DNA of 64,000 bases from Paraktedonobacter carboxidivorans (GCA_041156125.1 JBEVTI010000023.1:17125-81124); one strand, 5' to 3'; shown: positions 25,086 to 33,874, numbered from the stretch's first letter. The notes: a model not told the origin generated them from the letters alone. Made by a program: numbers and translations.

Positions 25086-25916
25086 CTAACCTTTTACTGC
25101 CCCGGCAGTAAGACCAGCGGTGATATAACGCTGGAAAAGAACAAGCAAAATGGCCGCTGGAATAGAAGCCAGAGTAGCGACAGCCATCGCGCTATCCCAA
25201 TGGTCACTGAACTGACCGAGATAGGTAAAAATGCTCAGCGAGACTGGCTCGATCACATTATTCGTTGAGAGTGTCAGCGCGTAGATAAAATCGCCCCAGG
25301 CAAAGAGAAAGGCAAACAGGCCAGCGGTCACCACGCCCGGCACAACCAGCGGCAAGATGATGCGCAGAAAAGCTCCCCATTCGCCTGTGCCATCGACATA
25401 CGCAGCCTGGGCCAGTTCTTTCGGGATAGAGAGAAAGAAGGAGCGCAGGATTAAGACGGCGAAGGGGACAGCATAGGTGCTATCGGCCAGAATCAATCCC
25501 ACATAACTATTGAGCAGACCAAACTGATTAAAAATCAGAAACATTGGCGTCGTCAATGTAACGGTCGGAATCATCTGGGTAAGCAAGAGAATAAAAACGA
25601 GAAAGAGCGTGACCCGCAGGCGAAAGTGCGCCAGAGCGTAAGCCGCGGGAGTCGCAATGATCACCGAGAGCACAGCGGTCCCTAGCGCGACCAGCAGGCT
25701 GGTCCCCAGGTGTGGTAACTGCGTTTGCCAGACATCGACATACGCGGCGCTGGTTATTTGCGTGGGGACCAGCGAGACCGGGATACTGAAAATCTCGCGG
25801 GTAGTCTCGAAGGAATTAATCACCATCCAGTAAAGCGGGAAAAGCATAATGGCGGTAAGCACAAGACCCACAAGAGTGGCACTGTACTGCCTGAACTGTT
25901 TTTGTAACAGGCCCAT
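25086..25916 (-). CDS. CUT1 sugar ABC transporter permease, MalG type
   Basis: Six membrane helices and the EAA loop near the C-terminal third ('AQAAYVDGTGEWGAFLRIILPLVVPGV'; Gly in the EAA-x3-G spacing) identify the second permease of a CUT1 importer. The ATG at 25914-25916 follows AAAGGA; 26 bases separate it from the first permease. It should pair with the permease at 25943 and the binding protein at 27027. No ATPase gene is present. Confidence 0.93.
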   Translation of the reverse strand: MGLLQKQFRQYSATLVGLVLTAIMLFPLYWMVINSFETTREIFSIPVSLVPTQITSAAYVDVWQTQLPHLGTSLLVALGTAVLSVIIATPAAYALAHFRLRVTLFLVFILLLTQMIPTVTLTTPMFLIFNQFGLLNSYVGLILADSTYAVPFAVLILRSFFLSIPKELAQAAYVDGTGEWGAFLRIILPLVVPGVVTAGLFAFLFAWGDFIYALTLSTNNVIEPVSLSIFTYLGQFSDHWDSAMAVATLASIPAAILLVLFQRYITAGLTAGAVKG

Positions 25917-25942
25917 AGAACGGTTTCCTTTCAATGGAGAGC

Positions 25943-26905
25943 TTAGATCCATTTCGTTGTGCGTCGAGACAACCAGAGGTAGACCAGAGCCAGCAGCAGA
26001 GAGATCACAAGGATGATATTGGCCTGCGCGGCCCCTTGTCCGAACGATTGCTGAGTAAAGGAGAGCGTATAGGACCAGGTAGCAAAGGTCTGGGTATCAT
26101 TGGCTGGCCCTCCCTGCGTGATCACATAGATCAGGTCGAAAACTTTGAGCGTATAAATAAAACCCAACATAAGGACAATCCCAATCACGGGTTCTAACAT
26201 CGGCAAAATGATATAGCGAAAGCGCTGCCAGCGAGTCGCGCCATCAATCATGGCAGCCTCGTAAAATTCCTGCGCAATGCCCTGGAGACCGCTATAGAGA
26301 ATCACCATATTAAAAGGAATACCCAGCCAGATATTGGCGATGATCAGCGCAGCCAGAGCCCAGCCGGGCGTAGTTAACCAGCCAAAGTGATCTGGCAGCA
26401 GATGCAAACTGGCCAGACCCTGGTCGATCAGCCCATTGGTCTCGTTGAAAAGCCACTTCCAGATCGTTCCTGAGACAATCAAAGGCAGCAGCCAGGGCAA
26501 AAGGAACAGGGCGCGTAAAAAACGGCTCAGGGGAAAATGACGAGAAAAGAAGAGAGCCAGGCCCAGGCCAATCAGAAACTGCGGCACCAGAGACAGCACC
26601 GTAAAGAAGAGGGTATGAAGGGCCGCGCTTTGAAAGGTGAAGTTGCTTATAACCGCAAGATAGTTTGCCAGACCAATAAAAGGCGCATTACCTGTGATCT
26701 CGGCCTGCAGATCATATTGTTCCAGGCTGATCTGCAGGCTATAGAACAGTGGATAGCCATAAAAGACGATTACATAGATAAGCAAAGGCATGAGGAATGT
26801 CAGCTGAATCAGCGGCTTACGCCAGCGTCGGCGTGGTCGAACAGTAGCTCCTGTTGTCCAGGACGGGGTCAGTTGATTGGTGACGGGACGAGTTTTGACA
26901 AACAC
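25943..26905 (-). CDS. CUT1 sugar ABC transporter permease, MalF type
   Basis: The 320-residue protein begins at GTG (AAAGG ten bases upstream) with a basic N-terminus and six membrane helices. The EAA loop is 'YEAAMIDGATRWQRFRYIILPMLEPV', which contacts the ATPase. It is the partner of the MalG-type permease downstream and lies 121 bases after the binding-protein gene. Confidence 0.93.
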   Translation of the reverse strand: MFVKTRPVTNQLTPSWTTGATVRPRRRWRKPLIQLTFLMPLLIYVIVFYGYPLFYSLQISLEQYDLQAEITGNAPFIGLANYLAVISNFTFQSAALHTLFFTVLSLVPQFLIGLGLALFFSRHFPLSRFLRALFLLPWLLPLIVSGTIWKWLFNETNGLIDQGLASLHLLPDHFGWLTTPGWALAALIIANIWLGIPFNMVILYSGLQGIAQEFYEAAMIDGATRWQRFRYIILPMLEPVIGIVLMLGFIYTLKVFDLIYVITQGGPANDTQTFATWSYTLSFTQQSFGQGAAQANIILVISLLLALVYLWLSRRTTKWI

Positions 26906-27026
26906 AATGCTGCTACCTTTCTCGATGTAGGGAACCGGAGTGTCTCATGGAGAAGGCAGAGCAAGGAGAAACTCCTGATGTTCTGCAGATCATCCATGAA
27001 ACGCTCCCCTATCAAGCCCGTCTGAG

Positions 27027-28349
27027 TTATTGAAGGATGCCGTTAATCTGTTGTTGTGCCTGCGTCAGAGCCGCCTGCGGTGATTGATTCCCGGTGAGTG
27101 CGGCCTGCTCAGCCGTCCAGATTGCCTGCGAAACCTTGGGATATTTGGCTCCCAATTGCGCAGTACGAGCACGCGCTGTATCCAGTTCGCTGGCAAAAAC
27201 CTGGAGCTCAGGCTGACTTTGCAGCAGGGGTATCGCTACGCTTTTGATCGCCGGGATATAACCGAAGGCCTGATCTAATTGCTGTAACTGCGCTGGCTGT
27301 TGCAGCCAGTTGAGCAGATCCCACGAAGCTTTGACTGCGGCGCTATCACTACTCACTGGAATGGTCCATTCTTCCCCACCCAGTGGGCTGACTGGAGCCA
27401 CACCAGCCTGTGGAACCGGCAGAGGCACGACGCCGAAATCGGTGCCAAATTTCATGTTGTACTGTTGCTCCAGGACCGGCAATTCCCAGGGACCATTCTC
27501 CATAATCGCGGCATGCCCTTCGCCGAATTGGGTAGCCACATCAGGTTGCCCCCAGTTGAGCGCTCCTTTCGAGGCTGAGCCACTCTGAACCAGGCTGGTC
27601 AAGACCTGCAGAGCTGCCACTCCCTGTGCCGAGTCAATGTGGGAGAGGTCTCCCTGATTGGCCCACAGATAGGGTTCAAACTGGAACGTGGCCTGCTCAT
27701 CCGCCGGGGCAGAAAAGGCAAACCCGTAGGTATTCCCATGCGTCAGCGCTTTAGCATCCGCCAGCAAGTCGCTCCAGGTAGTTGGAGGCTTGAGTCCAGC
27801 TGCTTTGAGCATTTTCATGTTATAGAACAGGACGAGATCATTACTGCCAACAGGGAACGAATATGTCTTGCCCTGGTAGGTCATAGTTGAGGCAGGACCA
27901 GTATAAAAGTCCGCAGGACTAAATTTGCCTTGCATGTAGGAGTCAAGCTGGGTAAGAGCGCCTGTGGAAGCAAAGGCCGCGACATCAGGATTATCCAGCA
28001 CGAGGATGTTGGGCAGAGTGTGAGATGCTGCCTCTTGATCAGCTTTGGGCAGGAGATTAGCAAAAGGAACGGCAGTACGCTGAATGGTGATATTGGGATG
28101 AAGCCTTTGGTAGCTCGCGAACAACGTCTGGAGGATTGTGCTTTGGGAGGCGATGCTCCAATAATCCATTTCGGTAATCGTGATTTTACTGTTTGTGGCA
28201 GACGATCCTGTTGTGGAATTCCCACAAGCGGCGACAATGCCCAGGATGACCAGCAGGAGACATCCAAGTGAAGACAACTTGAAAATAGACCGCAAAGGAC
28301 GATAGTTTCCCGCATTGGTTACAAGGAGATAGTGAGGCTGTTGCTGCAT
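27027..28349 (-). CDS. Sugar-binding lipoprotein of the CUT1 transporter
   Basis: A basic N-terminus, a hydrophobic core and VAAC give a lipoprotein signal with Cys42 as the anchor. The remainder has the family 1 extracellular binding-protein pattern ('WSDLLADAKALTHGNTYGFAF', 'GHAAIMENGPWELPVL', 'GGEEWTIPVSSDS'). Ribosome site GAGGTG precedes the ATG. It is the first gene of the transporter operon and lies just downstream of the LacI gene. With GH127 and GH51 nearby, an arabinose-containing oligosaccharide is the likely ligand; that is inference. Confidence 0.93.
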   Translation of the reverse strand: MQQQPHYLLVTNAGNYRPLRSIFKLSSLGCLLLVILGIVAACGNSTTGSSATNSKITITEMDYWSIASQSTILQTLFASYQRLHPNITIQRTAVPFANLLPKADQEAASHTLPNILVLDNPDVAAFASTGALTQLDSYMQGKFSPADFYTGPASTMTYQGKTYSFPVGSNDLVLFYNMKMLKAAGLKPPTTWSDLLADAKALTHGNTYGFAFSAPADEQATFQFEPYLWANQGDLSHIDSAQGVAALQVLTSLVQSGSASKGALNWGQPDVATQFGEGHAAIMENGPWELPVLEQQYNMKFGTDFGVVPLPVPQAGVAPVSPLGGEEWTIPVSSDSAAVKASWDLLNWLQQPAQLQQLDQAFGYIPAIKSVAIPLLQSQPELQVFASELDTARARTAQLGAKYPKVSQAIWTAEQAALTGNQSPQAALTQAQQQINGILQ

Positions 28350-28417
28350 TGCTGCACCTCTTTCTGTTCTTTTTCAAAGAACACTTCAATTTCTTTAGCT
28401 CAAGACAAGAAGCGTGT

Positions 28418-28438
28418 ATGGAGAGAACCGTTCTCCAT
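28418..28438 (-). promoter_or_regulatory. Inverted repeat upstream of the binding-protein gene
   Basis: ATGGAGA-N7-TCTCCAT, with an internal GAGAAC/GTTCTC-like core, lies 69 bases before the binding-protein start. The position suits an operator of the transporter operon. It does not resemble the AAGGAAAA palindromes upstream of the LacI gene, so the two may bind different regulators. Confidence 0.45.
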
Positions 28439-28597
28439 AACGATGCTCATACAGTAATCCTGACAAGAGGACATAGGTACTGTATAAAAAGTTACGCATC
28501 GTTAGCAGTGTCTTCTATAGAATGATAGTATTTCCTTCCTTGATGAAAAAAGCTCAGACGGTCTAGAAAAACGACAAAGCTTCTCTGCAAGTGTCAG

Positions 28598-29698
28598 TTA
28601 TTTATCAGATGATCTGCTTGCTGAAAGCATCTGGCTCGATTCTCGGATAATCAGATTACAGGGGAGGCGCTTAATACCCGAAAGCAGTTTTCCAGCCAGC
28701 AGATCGAGTAGGGCCTGTCCAACATAGTAGCCGACAGCCTGCAGATTCATGTCAACGGTTGTGAGCGCCGGACGTGTAGCGCTGGCAATCGGCTCCCAAT
28801 TATCGAAGCCAACGACCGCAACATCGTCAGGGATACGCACGCCCTGTTCATGCAAAGCCTCGACTGCGCCACGTGCCAGTTGATCGCTCCCGCAAAAAAG
28901 TGCATCGATAGATGGATCTTGTTGTAAGAGGTAGCGGGCTGCGGTATAGCCCCAGCTCTCCTGCCAGGGACCAGAGAGCACGTGTTGCTCAGAAAAAGGG
29001 ATAGAGTGTTCGCTCAACACCTGGCGCATAGCTTGCTCACGTAAACGCACAGCGTCAAAATAGCCTGGACCCGTGATATGAGCAAAGTGACGCCGCCCGA
29101 GTTTGACCAGGTGCTCGACCGCGAGGCGCGCACCCTGAGCATCATCCGGGAGAACAGAGAGCGCTCCATGATCTGTCACCTGAGTATGAGCATAAATGAT
29201 AGGCAGTCTTGCTTGCCCCAGATCAATTGGTGTGCGTGGATCTTCACGGCGGGCAGAAACGACAATGCCATCCACCTGACGATCCAGCAGCATCTGAATG
29301 TGGGCTTGCTCCTGCTCCTGATCGCGTGTAGCACAAAGAACAGCAGAGATAGAGCGTCCTGCAAAAGCTTCTTCCATGCCCATTAGCAGCGGGAGACTGA
29401 AACGTCCGTAAATATCTGAGGTCAGCACGCCAATCATAGCGCGTCGTGCTGTGGGCATATCCGGCTGCAGATGACGAAAACGAAATCCTAAGCGCCGAGC
29501 CTCATTACGTACCCGTTCGCGTGTCTCCTGGCTGAGCTTGCCACGTCCATTGATTGCCTTGGAAGCAGTGCCTATAGTGACGCCAGCCGCCTGGGCAACA
29601 TCTTGTAATGTTGCACCTTTGCCCGCCAGGGGAACAGTGGATAGCTGTCCCTCTGCAGAAACGTTCATAAGTTGTTCTTGCCCTCTATCCATAGCCAT
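28598..29698 (-). CDS. LacI-family transcriptional regulator
   Basis: The N-terminal helix-turn-helix and hinge are clear ('ATLQDVAQAAGVTIGTASKAINGRGKLSQETRERV'), followed by a periplasmic-binding-protein-like effector domain ('IGVLTSDIYGRFSLPLLMGMEEA', 'VAVVGFDNWEPIASATRPALTTV'). It is 366 residues long, with a 28-residue extension before the HTH; the true start may be Met11. Upstream of the transporter genes on the same strand, it most likely represses them until an arabinose-type sugar binds. Confidence 0.92.
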   Translation of the reverse strand: MAMDRGQEQLMNVSAEGQLSTVPLAGKGATLQDVAQAAGVTIGTASKAINGRGKLSQETRERVRNEARRLGFRFRHLQPDMPTARRAMIGVLTSDIYGRFSLPLLMGMEEAFAGRSISAVLCATRDQEQEQAHIQMLLDRQVDGIVVSARREDPRTPIDLGQARLPIIYAHTQVTDHGALSVLPDDAQGARLAVEHLVKLGRRHFAHITGPGYFDAVRLREQAMRQVLSEHSIPFSEQHVLSGPWQESWGYTAARYLLQQDPSIDALFCGSDQLARGAVEALHEQGVRIPDDVAVVGFDNWEPIASATRPALTTVDMNLQAVGYYVGQALLDLLAGKLLSGIKRLPCNLIIRESSQMLSASRSSDK

Positions 29699-29708
29699 TC
29701 ACATCTTC

Positions 29709-29724
29709 AAGGAAAACTTTCCTT
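29709..29724. promoter_or_regulatory. Operator-like palindrome, proximal copy
   Basis: AAGGAAAACTTTCCTT is a 16-base palindrome with one mismatched central position, 11 bases before the LacI start codon. A second, perfect copy lies at 29929-29944. It is a likely autoregulatory site of the LacI protein. Confidence 0.6.
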
Positions 29725-29811
29725 CACAAAAGGGAAATCATTCTTAATAGGATTGTAACATGCTTATAAAGAAAAAGTCAAGCATATTTCAGGGCCTCTC
29801 AGAGCGAGCAA

Positions 29812-29898
29812 AAGTCTTTTGTCCCACCCGCTCGCCCTGAAGAAATAAGAGAGTGGAGCATGGGGAAGCCACGGCTTCCCCATGCTCCACTCTCTTAT
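29812..29898. repeat. Conserved flank plus perfect 26-bp inverted repeat
   Basis: AAGTCTTTTGTCCCACCCG (from 29812) and CCCTGAAGAAAT lead into arms 29845-29870 and 29873-29898, which are exact complements over 26 bp with only two bases between. The flank aligns with that of the hairpin at 45249-45294, while the stems are unrelated. It lies between the TerD-like and LacI genes, between the two operator-like palindromes. Confidence 0.85.
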
Positions 29899-29928
29899 AC
29901 TCTGTATTTTCCTCTTTATGCCTTTTGC

Positions 29929-29944
29929 AAGGAAAATTTTCCTT
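29929..29944. promoter_or_regulatory. Operator-like palindrome, distal copy
   Basis: AAGGAAAATTTTCCTT is a perfect 16-base palindrome, 220 bases from its near-identical partner at 29709-29724. That equals about 21 helical turns, suitable for DNA looping by a LacI tetramer. Confidence 0.6.
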
Positions 29945-30022
29945 GATAAAACGAGCGCAATGGTCGCGTTTCTATTCAGGCTGCCCTTATCAGGAAGAAA
30001 TATTGCATGAGGAGCATTTAGC

Positions 30023-31912
30023 CTATCCTTGATCCAGCAGCAGGTCCAGGATACTGGTTTTATTTATGCTCTCAGGTGAAAGGTCAATCTCCGCTTCAGT
30101 CACGTCCGCAACCAGCTCCGCGCCAGCGGCTGCCAGGACATCATTCAGAACAATCGATGCGGTATAGAATTTGAGCAGATACTTCCGAGCTTGCTCAACA
30201 TAGCCGCCTCCACGGGCGCTTCTGGAGCTACCCAGGTCCGCTTCGGCAAAGTAAAACTTGCAGCCAGTCTCATCAGCTATGATAATGCCCAGATTTTTCT
30301 GCCTGACCTGTATTGTCGTGCTGCTCAACGCCACGATCTTATTGGGATCTACCGTGTAATGGGTTGTAGGATTCACCGGCTTCTGCTGAGCCACTATTAT
30401 CTTGTATGGCACTTCAATATTCTGGTCGAAGTTGAAGTAGTTCACGAACATAATGAAGGCGCCCCGCGCCTGCTTACCGATGTAGAACAGCTCTGAAGCC
30501 CCCTGTGGCTGCGGTGCGTCAGTCATATCTCCAGAAAACAAAATGCTTTTGTTACCGCTTCTATAAGCGCCATCCCAGCCGACCTTGCCGATCTCCGGTG
30601 ACATCAGTGACAGATCGAGGTCGATACGGTTTCCTGAAACATTCTCCCAATGGATACCAGCCACCATATCCTCAGCCAACTCAACATAGGTGCCAGATGG
30701 CAGATTGCCAGTAAATTGCTTCTCGGTTGCGGGCAAACCGTATTTGATGCCCGCAGGGATGAAGATTTTTTTGCCAGCTACATTCTTCGCGATATCGTCC
30801 GTCAGCGATCTCAGAGTAACAGCGTATGCCTCCTGAGCGCCAGCCTGATTAGTGAAGTCGAACTTAGTAGCGTACGATTTGCCATTACGTATGCGGTAGA
30901 GAATAGAATCAGCATCGGTGGTGCGGAACTTCAGCGCATAGGCCAGACGGATCTTGCGGAAAAGCGAGGCCGTTTCCAGTGCCTGGTAGAAGTGGTCATT
31001 CAATACTGGCTGATCGTGCCGGAGCTGCGCTGTAACCATATTCAGTGTGTCTGCGGGCAGCGGCTTATGGTTCTGCTCCGCCAGGCGGCGTATCTTATTG
31101 ATGCTCTGCTTCAATTTGCTGTTGGTGCGGAAGGCCAGGAATAGGGGCTTAAAGCGGTAGAATATCTCGGCCAGCCGGGCAAGGCCAGCTTCCTTCTCGT
31201 ACAGATCAAAATAGCGCGCGATATCCAGATTGTTGCGGCCTTTGATCTCGGCAATCGTAGCGGCATTCTTGATTAGCAGCGTCTTATTCGTCGCCCGGTA
31301 GACCACGTAGCGTAGAAACTCGGTTGGATTGCTTGGTACGAGACCAAGGAAGTCATAGAGGGCAGCTTTCACCTCTTTATTGCGCACATGTTCAACGTCC
31401 TCATGGGACAGACGGACAAAGCTGGCAATATCCAGGACATCGTCGATGGTATTTTTGTGCAGCGCGACACCAGAGCTTAGCAACTCCAACAGCTTCTCCT
31501 GCAGTTCTTGCCTGGTGTAGCCTTTGATCACGACCAGCCTGATGCCATCCTGCAGCGCAGGCACTTCTAACTGCTCATTGGGAATATAGACAGTGTCTTT
31601 GTCGTAGATACCAAGCCGCTCAAAGCCGTACGTCGTCAGGTAGTGGATTAGCTGCTCAATGACCAGTTGTTCGCTTGAGGCGTCACGAACCCTGGCCCAT
31701 GACTTATGGAAGGTCTGGTTGAGTTGCTCTGGGGAGCGACCATAGGCTTTGTCTACCAGGTCAATGATATAAGCGGTGTCAGGATAGTTATACACGATTT
31801 CCGGGGCGAATATGAAGCCTTTGCTAATCGTCTGTCTCAGCAAATCCTCGTTTGTTTTGCCTTGCTTGCTTGCTACAGGCAATGCCTTGAACAGTCGAAT
31901 CGCAGACTCCAT
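30023..31912 (-). CDS. Large protein with a TerD-like C-terminal region
   Basis: This 629-residue protein has no signal peptide. The first 400 residues are mainly helical and charged ('LARLAEIFYRFKPLFLAFRTNSKLKQSINKIRRLAEQ'). From about residue 405 to 520 the sequence is beta-rich with a TerD-like pattern: 'NRIDLDLSLMS', then 'SILFSGDMTDAPQPQGASELFYIG' and 'GAFIMFVNYFNF'. TerD proteins bind calcium and belong to stress-response systems with vWA and other partners. I cannot name the N-terminal part; it lacks the MIDAS of a Ro60 protein. AGGG precedes the ATG. Its leader, ending 18 bases before the start, encodes the tRNA-like RNA described separately, so RNA and protein probably work together. 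Confidence 0.75.
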   Translation of the reverse strand: MESAIRLFKALPVASKQGKTNEDLLRQTISKGFIFAPEIVYNYPDTAYIIDLVDKAYGRSPEQLNQTFHKSWARVRDASSEQLVIEQLIHYLTTYGFERLGIYDKDTVYIPNEQLEVPALQDGIRLVVIKGYTRQELQEKLLELLSSGVALHKNTIDDVLDIASFVRLSHEDVEHVRNKEVKAALYDFLGLVPSNPTEFLRYVVYRATNKTLLIKNAATIAEIKGRNNLDIARYFDLYEKEAGLARLAEIFYRFKPLFLAFRTNSKLKQSINKIRRLAEQNHKPLPADTLNMVTAQLRHDQPVLNDHFYQALETASLFRKIRLAYALKFRTTDADSILYRIRNGKSYATKFDFTNQAGAQEAYAVTLRSLTDDIAKNVAGKKIFIPAGIKYGLPATEKQFTGNLPSGTYVELAEDMVAGIHWENVSGNRIDLDLSLMSPEIGKVGWDGAYRSGNKSILFSGDMTDAPQPQGASELFYIGKQARGAFIMFVNYFNFDQNIEVPYKIIVAQQKPVNPTTHYTVDPNKIVALSSTTIQVRQKNLGIIIADETGCKFYFAEADLGSSRSARGGGYVEQARKYLLKFYTASIVLNDVLAAAGAELVADVTEAEIDLSPESINKTSILDLLLDQG

Positions 31913-31929
31913 AAGACCCTTTCTGTGAA

Positions 31930-32046
31930 CGGCGGGCGGTATATTTAAGCCGCCGCTCTACCAACTGAGCTACACTGACCGAAGCCAGTGGAGGGACTCG
32001 AACCCCCGACCTGCGGTTTCAGTTAATAGGAACCGCCTATGCCGAA
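31930..32046 (-). ncRNA. Candidate bacterial Y RNA: tRNA-like module with closed acceptor stem
   Basis: Read on the minus strand, the pieces of a tRNA appear in permuted order. ACCGC (32017-32013) is the 3' side of an anticodon-like stem; AGGTC is a variable loop; GGGGG-TTCGAGT-CCCTC (32007-31991) is a perfect T arm; CACTGGC (31990-31984), TTCG and GTCAGTG (31979-31973) form a 7-bp acceptor-like stem capped by a C(UUCG)G tetraloop; TA and GCTC-AGTTGGTA-GAGC (31970-31955) are the D arm; GCGG then closes the anticodon-like stem. The ends pair as well: CGGC and GGCGG (32044-32033) with CCGCC and GCCG (31939-31930), leaving an internal loop. This is the architecture of YrlA-type Y RNAs, about 117 nt long. 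It cannot carry CCA and so is not a tRNA. Confidence 0.72.
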
Positions 32047-32052
32047 CAATTT

Positions 32053-32082
32053 ATTATATAGTGGCCGATCGTAAAGTTGCAA
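32053..32082 (-). promoter_or_regulatory. Promoter of the tRNA-like RNA
   Basis: TTGCAA (32082-32077), 18 bases, then TATAAT (32058-32053) form a strong sigma-70-type promoter. Transcription would start near 32046, two bases before the first paired base of the proposed RNA. A small hairpin, CGGCAT/ATGCCG (about 32099-32116), lies upstream. Confidence 0.7.
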
Positions 32083-32174
32083 ATCTTCCCTGCCACCCGG
32101 CATGTTTAAATGCCGAGCCATCACTCATTCCGCCTACTCCTAAAATTTTAGCCACTAACTGGCAAAAAGCAACA

Positions 32175-33368
32175 TTATAAGTCCTGAGCTTTTACGGAGG
32201 TAATCAATCCCGCCAACAAAGCACTACGTTGCGCAATACTACTCTTGACCAGGTATTCATCAGGACTATGATCGCGACCACCAATCGGTCCCAGACCATC
32301 AAGGGTTGGAATTCCACTGCCAGAAGTATAGCTGGCATCTGATGATCCACCAGTCATTACATGCTCCAGGGAGAAGCCAAGAATATGAGAAATTTCGCGG
32401 GCACAATCGACAAGAGTCAGGCTTTGAGGGGTGCAAAGCATTGGTTGCCTGCAATCGGGCCATGCTTCTAGCATTACCTCTGTCCCTACAATCTTGTTTT
32501 GCTGTATCATTCGCTGCCAAACATTCTCAACATCTGTTTTATCACGAAAATCACTAAAACGCAGGTCAATTTGAGCTTCGGCATAATCCGGTACAACGTT
32601 AAGAGCCACACCGCCTGAGCACATGCCGGCATTGATTGTCAGACCTTCGCGCCAGCCATTGAGGCTTTCAAATTGCAGAATCTGGTGGCTCAACTCCACA
32701 ATCGCGTTGCGGCCTTTCTCTGGTTCAACACCTGTATGAGCCGAACGCCCTTTAACTTTGAGAGTATACCCGGCATTGCCTTTACGGGAGCTCACAATTG
32801 CACCGTTAGCCCTTGCCGCTTCCAAGACCAGTGCAGCCTGACAGCCTTGCGATATCTCACGTATAATGCCGAGAGAGTGTCGTTTAAGAATCTCCTCATC
32901 AGAGACGCAAAGAAATCGAATCTCTCCAAAGGAGCGGCAATTTGCTGCGAAGACCGCCTCAAGTGCATAAAGCGCAGACAGGATGCATCCCTTCATGTCG
33001 GAAGCCCCAGGACCGTAAATGGTATCTCCCTCTACTCTCAACGGGCGAGCCGCTGCAGTTCCGACAGGATACACGGTGTCCATATGGCCGAGCAATAATA
33101 CATTGCCAGTACCGCTACCTTGTATTGTTCCCAGAAGGTCATTGCCACAATCCTCATGTTCAATGATGGTTGTGCTCATACCAAGCTTGCGCATGCGGTC
33201 TTCCAGATAAAGAGCAACCTCGTCAAGGCCAGGTTTATAATAAGTATTTGAATCAATGAGACAGAGCTCGCGTAATTCCTCAATATAATGCGGTAATCTG
33301 TGCTCAACATATTTTTCTGCACTTAAGACAAGGTATTCCACTTCTGTTGTAACTGTATCGGCTTTCAT
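32175..33368 (-). CDS. M20-family metallopeptidase (carboxypeptidase G2-like)
   Basis: The 397-residue protein has the M20 pattern: HMDT (His95, catalytic Asp97), GPGASDMKG with the bridging Asp, SDEE with the general-base Glu and metal Glu, a dimerisation domain ('GNAGYTLKVKGRSAHTGVEPEKGRNAI') and the last metal His in GRDHSPDEY. It is a di-zinc aminoacyl/carboxypeptidase; the closest classical type is glutamate carboxypeptidase. There is no signal peptide. GAGAGG precedes the ATG at 33366-33368. It lies upstream of the Y-RNA-like gene on the same strand but has no clear link to it. Confidence 0.92.
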   Translation of the reverse strand: MKADTVTTEVEYLVLSAEKYVEHRLPHYIEELRELCLIDSNTYYKPGLDEVALYLEDRMRKLGMSTTIIEHEDCGNDLLGTIQGSGTGNVLLLGHMDTVYPVGTAAARPLRVEGDTIYGPGASDMKGCILSALYALEAVFAANCRSFGEIRFLCVSDEEILKRHSLGIIREISQGCQAALVLEAARANGAIVSSRKGNAGYTLKVKGRSAHTGVEPEKGRNAIVELSHQILQFESLNGWREGLTINAGMCSGGVALNVVPDYAEAQIDLRFSDFRDKTDVENVWQRMIQQNKIVGTEVMLEAWPDCRQPMLCTPQSLTLVDCAREISHILGFSLEHVMTGGSSDASYTSGSGIPTLDGLGPIGGRDHSPDEYLVKSSIAQRSALLAGLITSVKAQDL

Positions 33369-33874
33369 AATAACCTCTCCCAAAAAAAGAAACTGCTTCT
33401 ACGCTTAAACGGAAAAGCAACCAGTGAAAAAAGGCTCGCTAGAGAGTAACTCCACGTGAATAATCAGGTGCTTTCCTTTATTACGACCAGATCATCAACC
33501 CGGATGCTTATACTACCTCTCCCAAGAGCTTTTAATACCTGGTGATGGCGACTGTTAACCCGGAACTCGTTCACACCAGGGATTTCTTTTGTCTTGCTCG
33601 CTCCCGCAACAAACACTCCTTTTCAAAGTTTTTATAAAAAAAAAGCATGCATTTCACTGCATCTGATTGAGAAAGCCTGGCGCTAAATAAGATACTTATA
33701 TACCTTTCAGAAGATCTCGTCAAGAGGTAATCAGCAGGTCAGGATATTTTTCGTAAGTATTTGATATATGTTTGCAAAATTTTAGTCACCCAGAGGCAAG
33801 GGCAGGCCCTGTTGCACTTTTGTTTTTTCAGCGAGATACCTTGTGAGATCTCAAAAAAACATGAGAGGGCAGCA
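33369..33874. other. 506-base gap between divergent genes
   Basis: This region separates the M20 peptidase from the sigma factor gene. It is AT-rich, with a run of A at 33637-33646, and holds no supported gene. The long open frame upstream of the sigma factor start has no family similarity. I see no clear operator. Confidence 0.4.

Noticed and set aside
31928..32040. A standard tRNA gene, or two tRNA remnants
   Set aside because: The 3' half precedes the 5' half, no CCA or discriminator position is free, and the acceptor stem is closed by UUCG. Seven perfectly placed acceptor pairs make two unrelated remnants unlikely.
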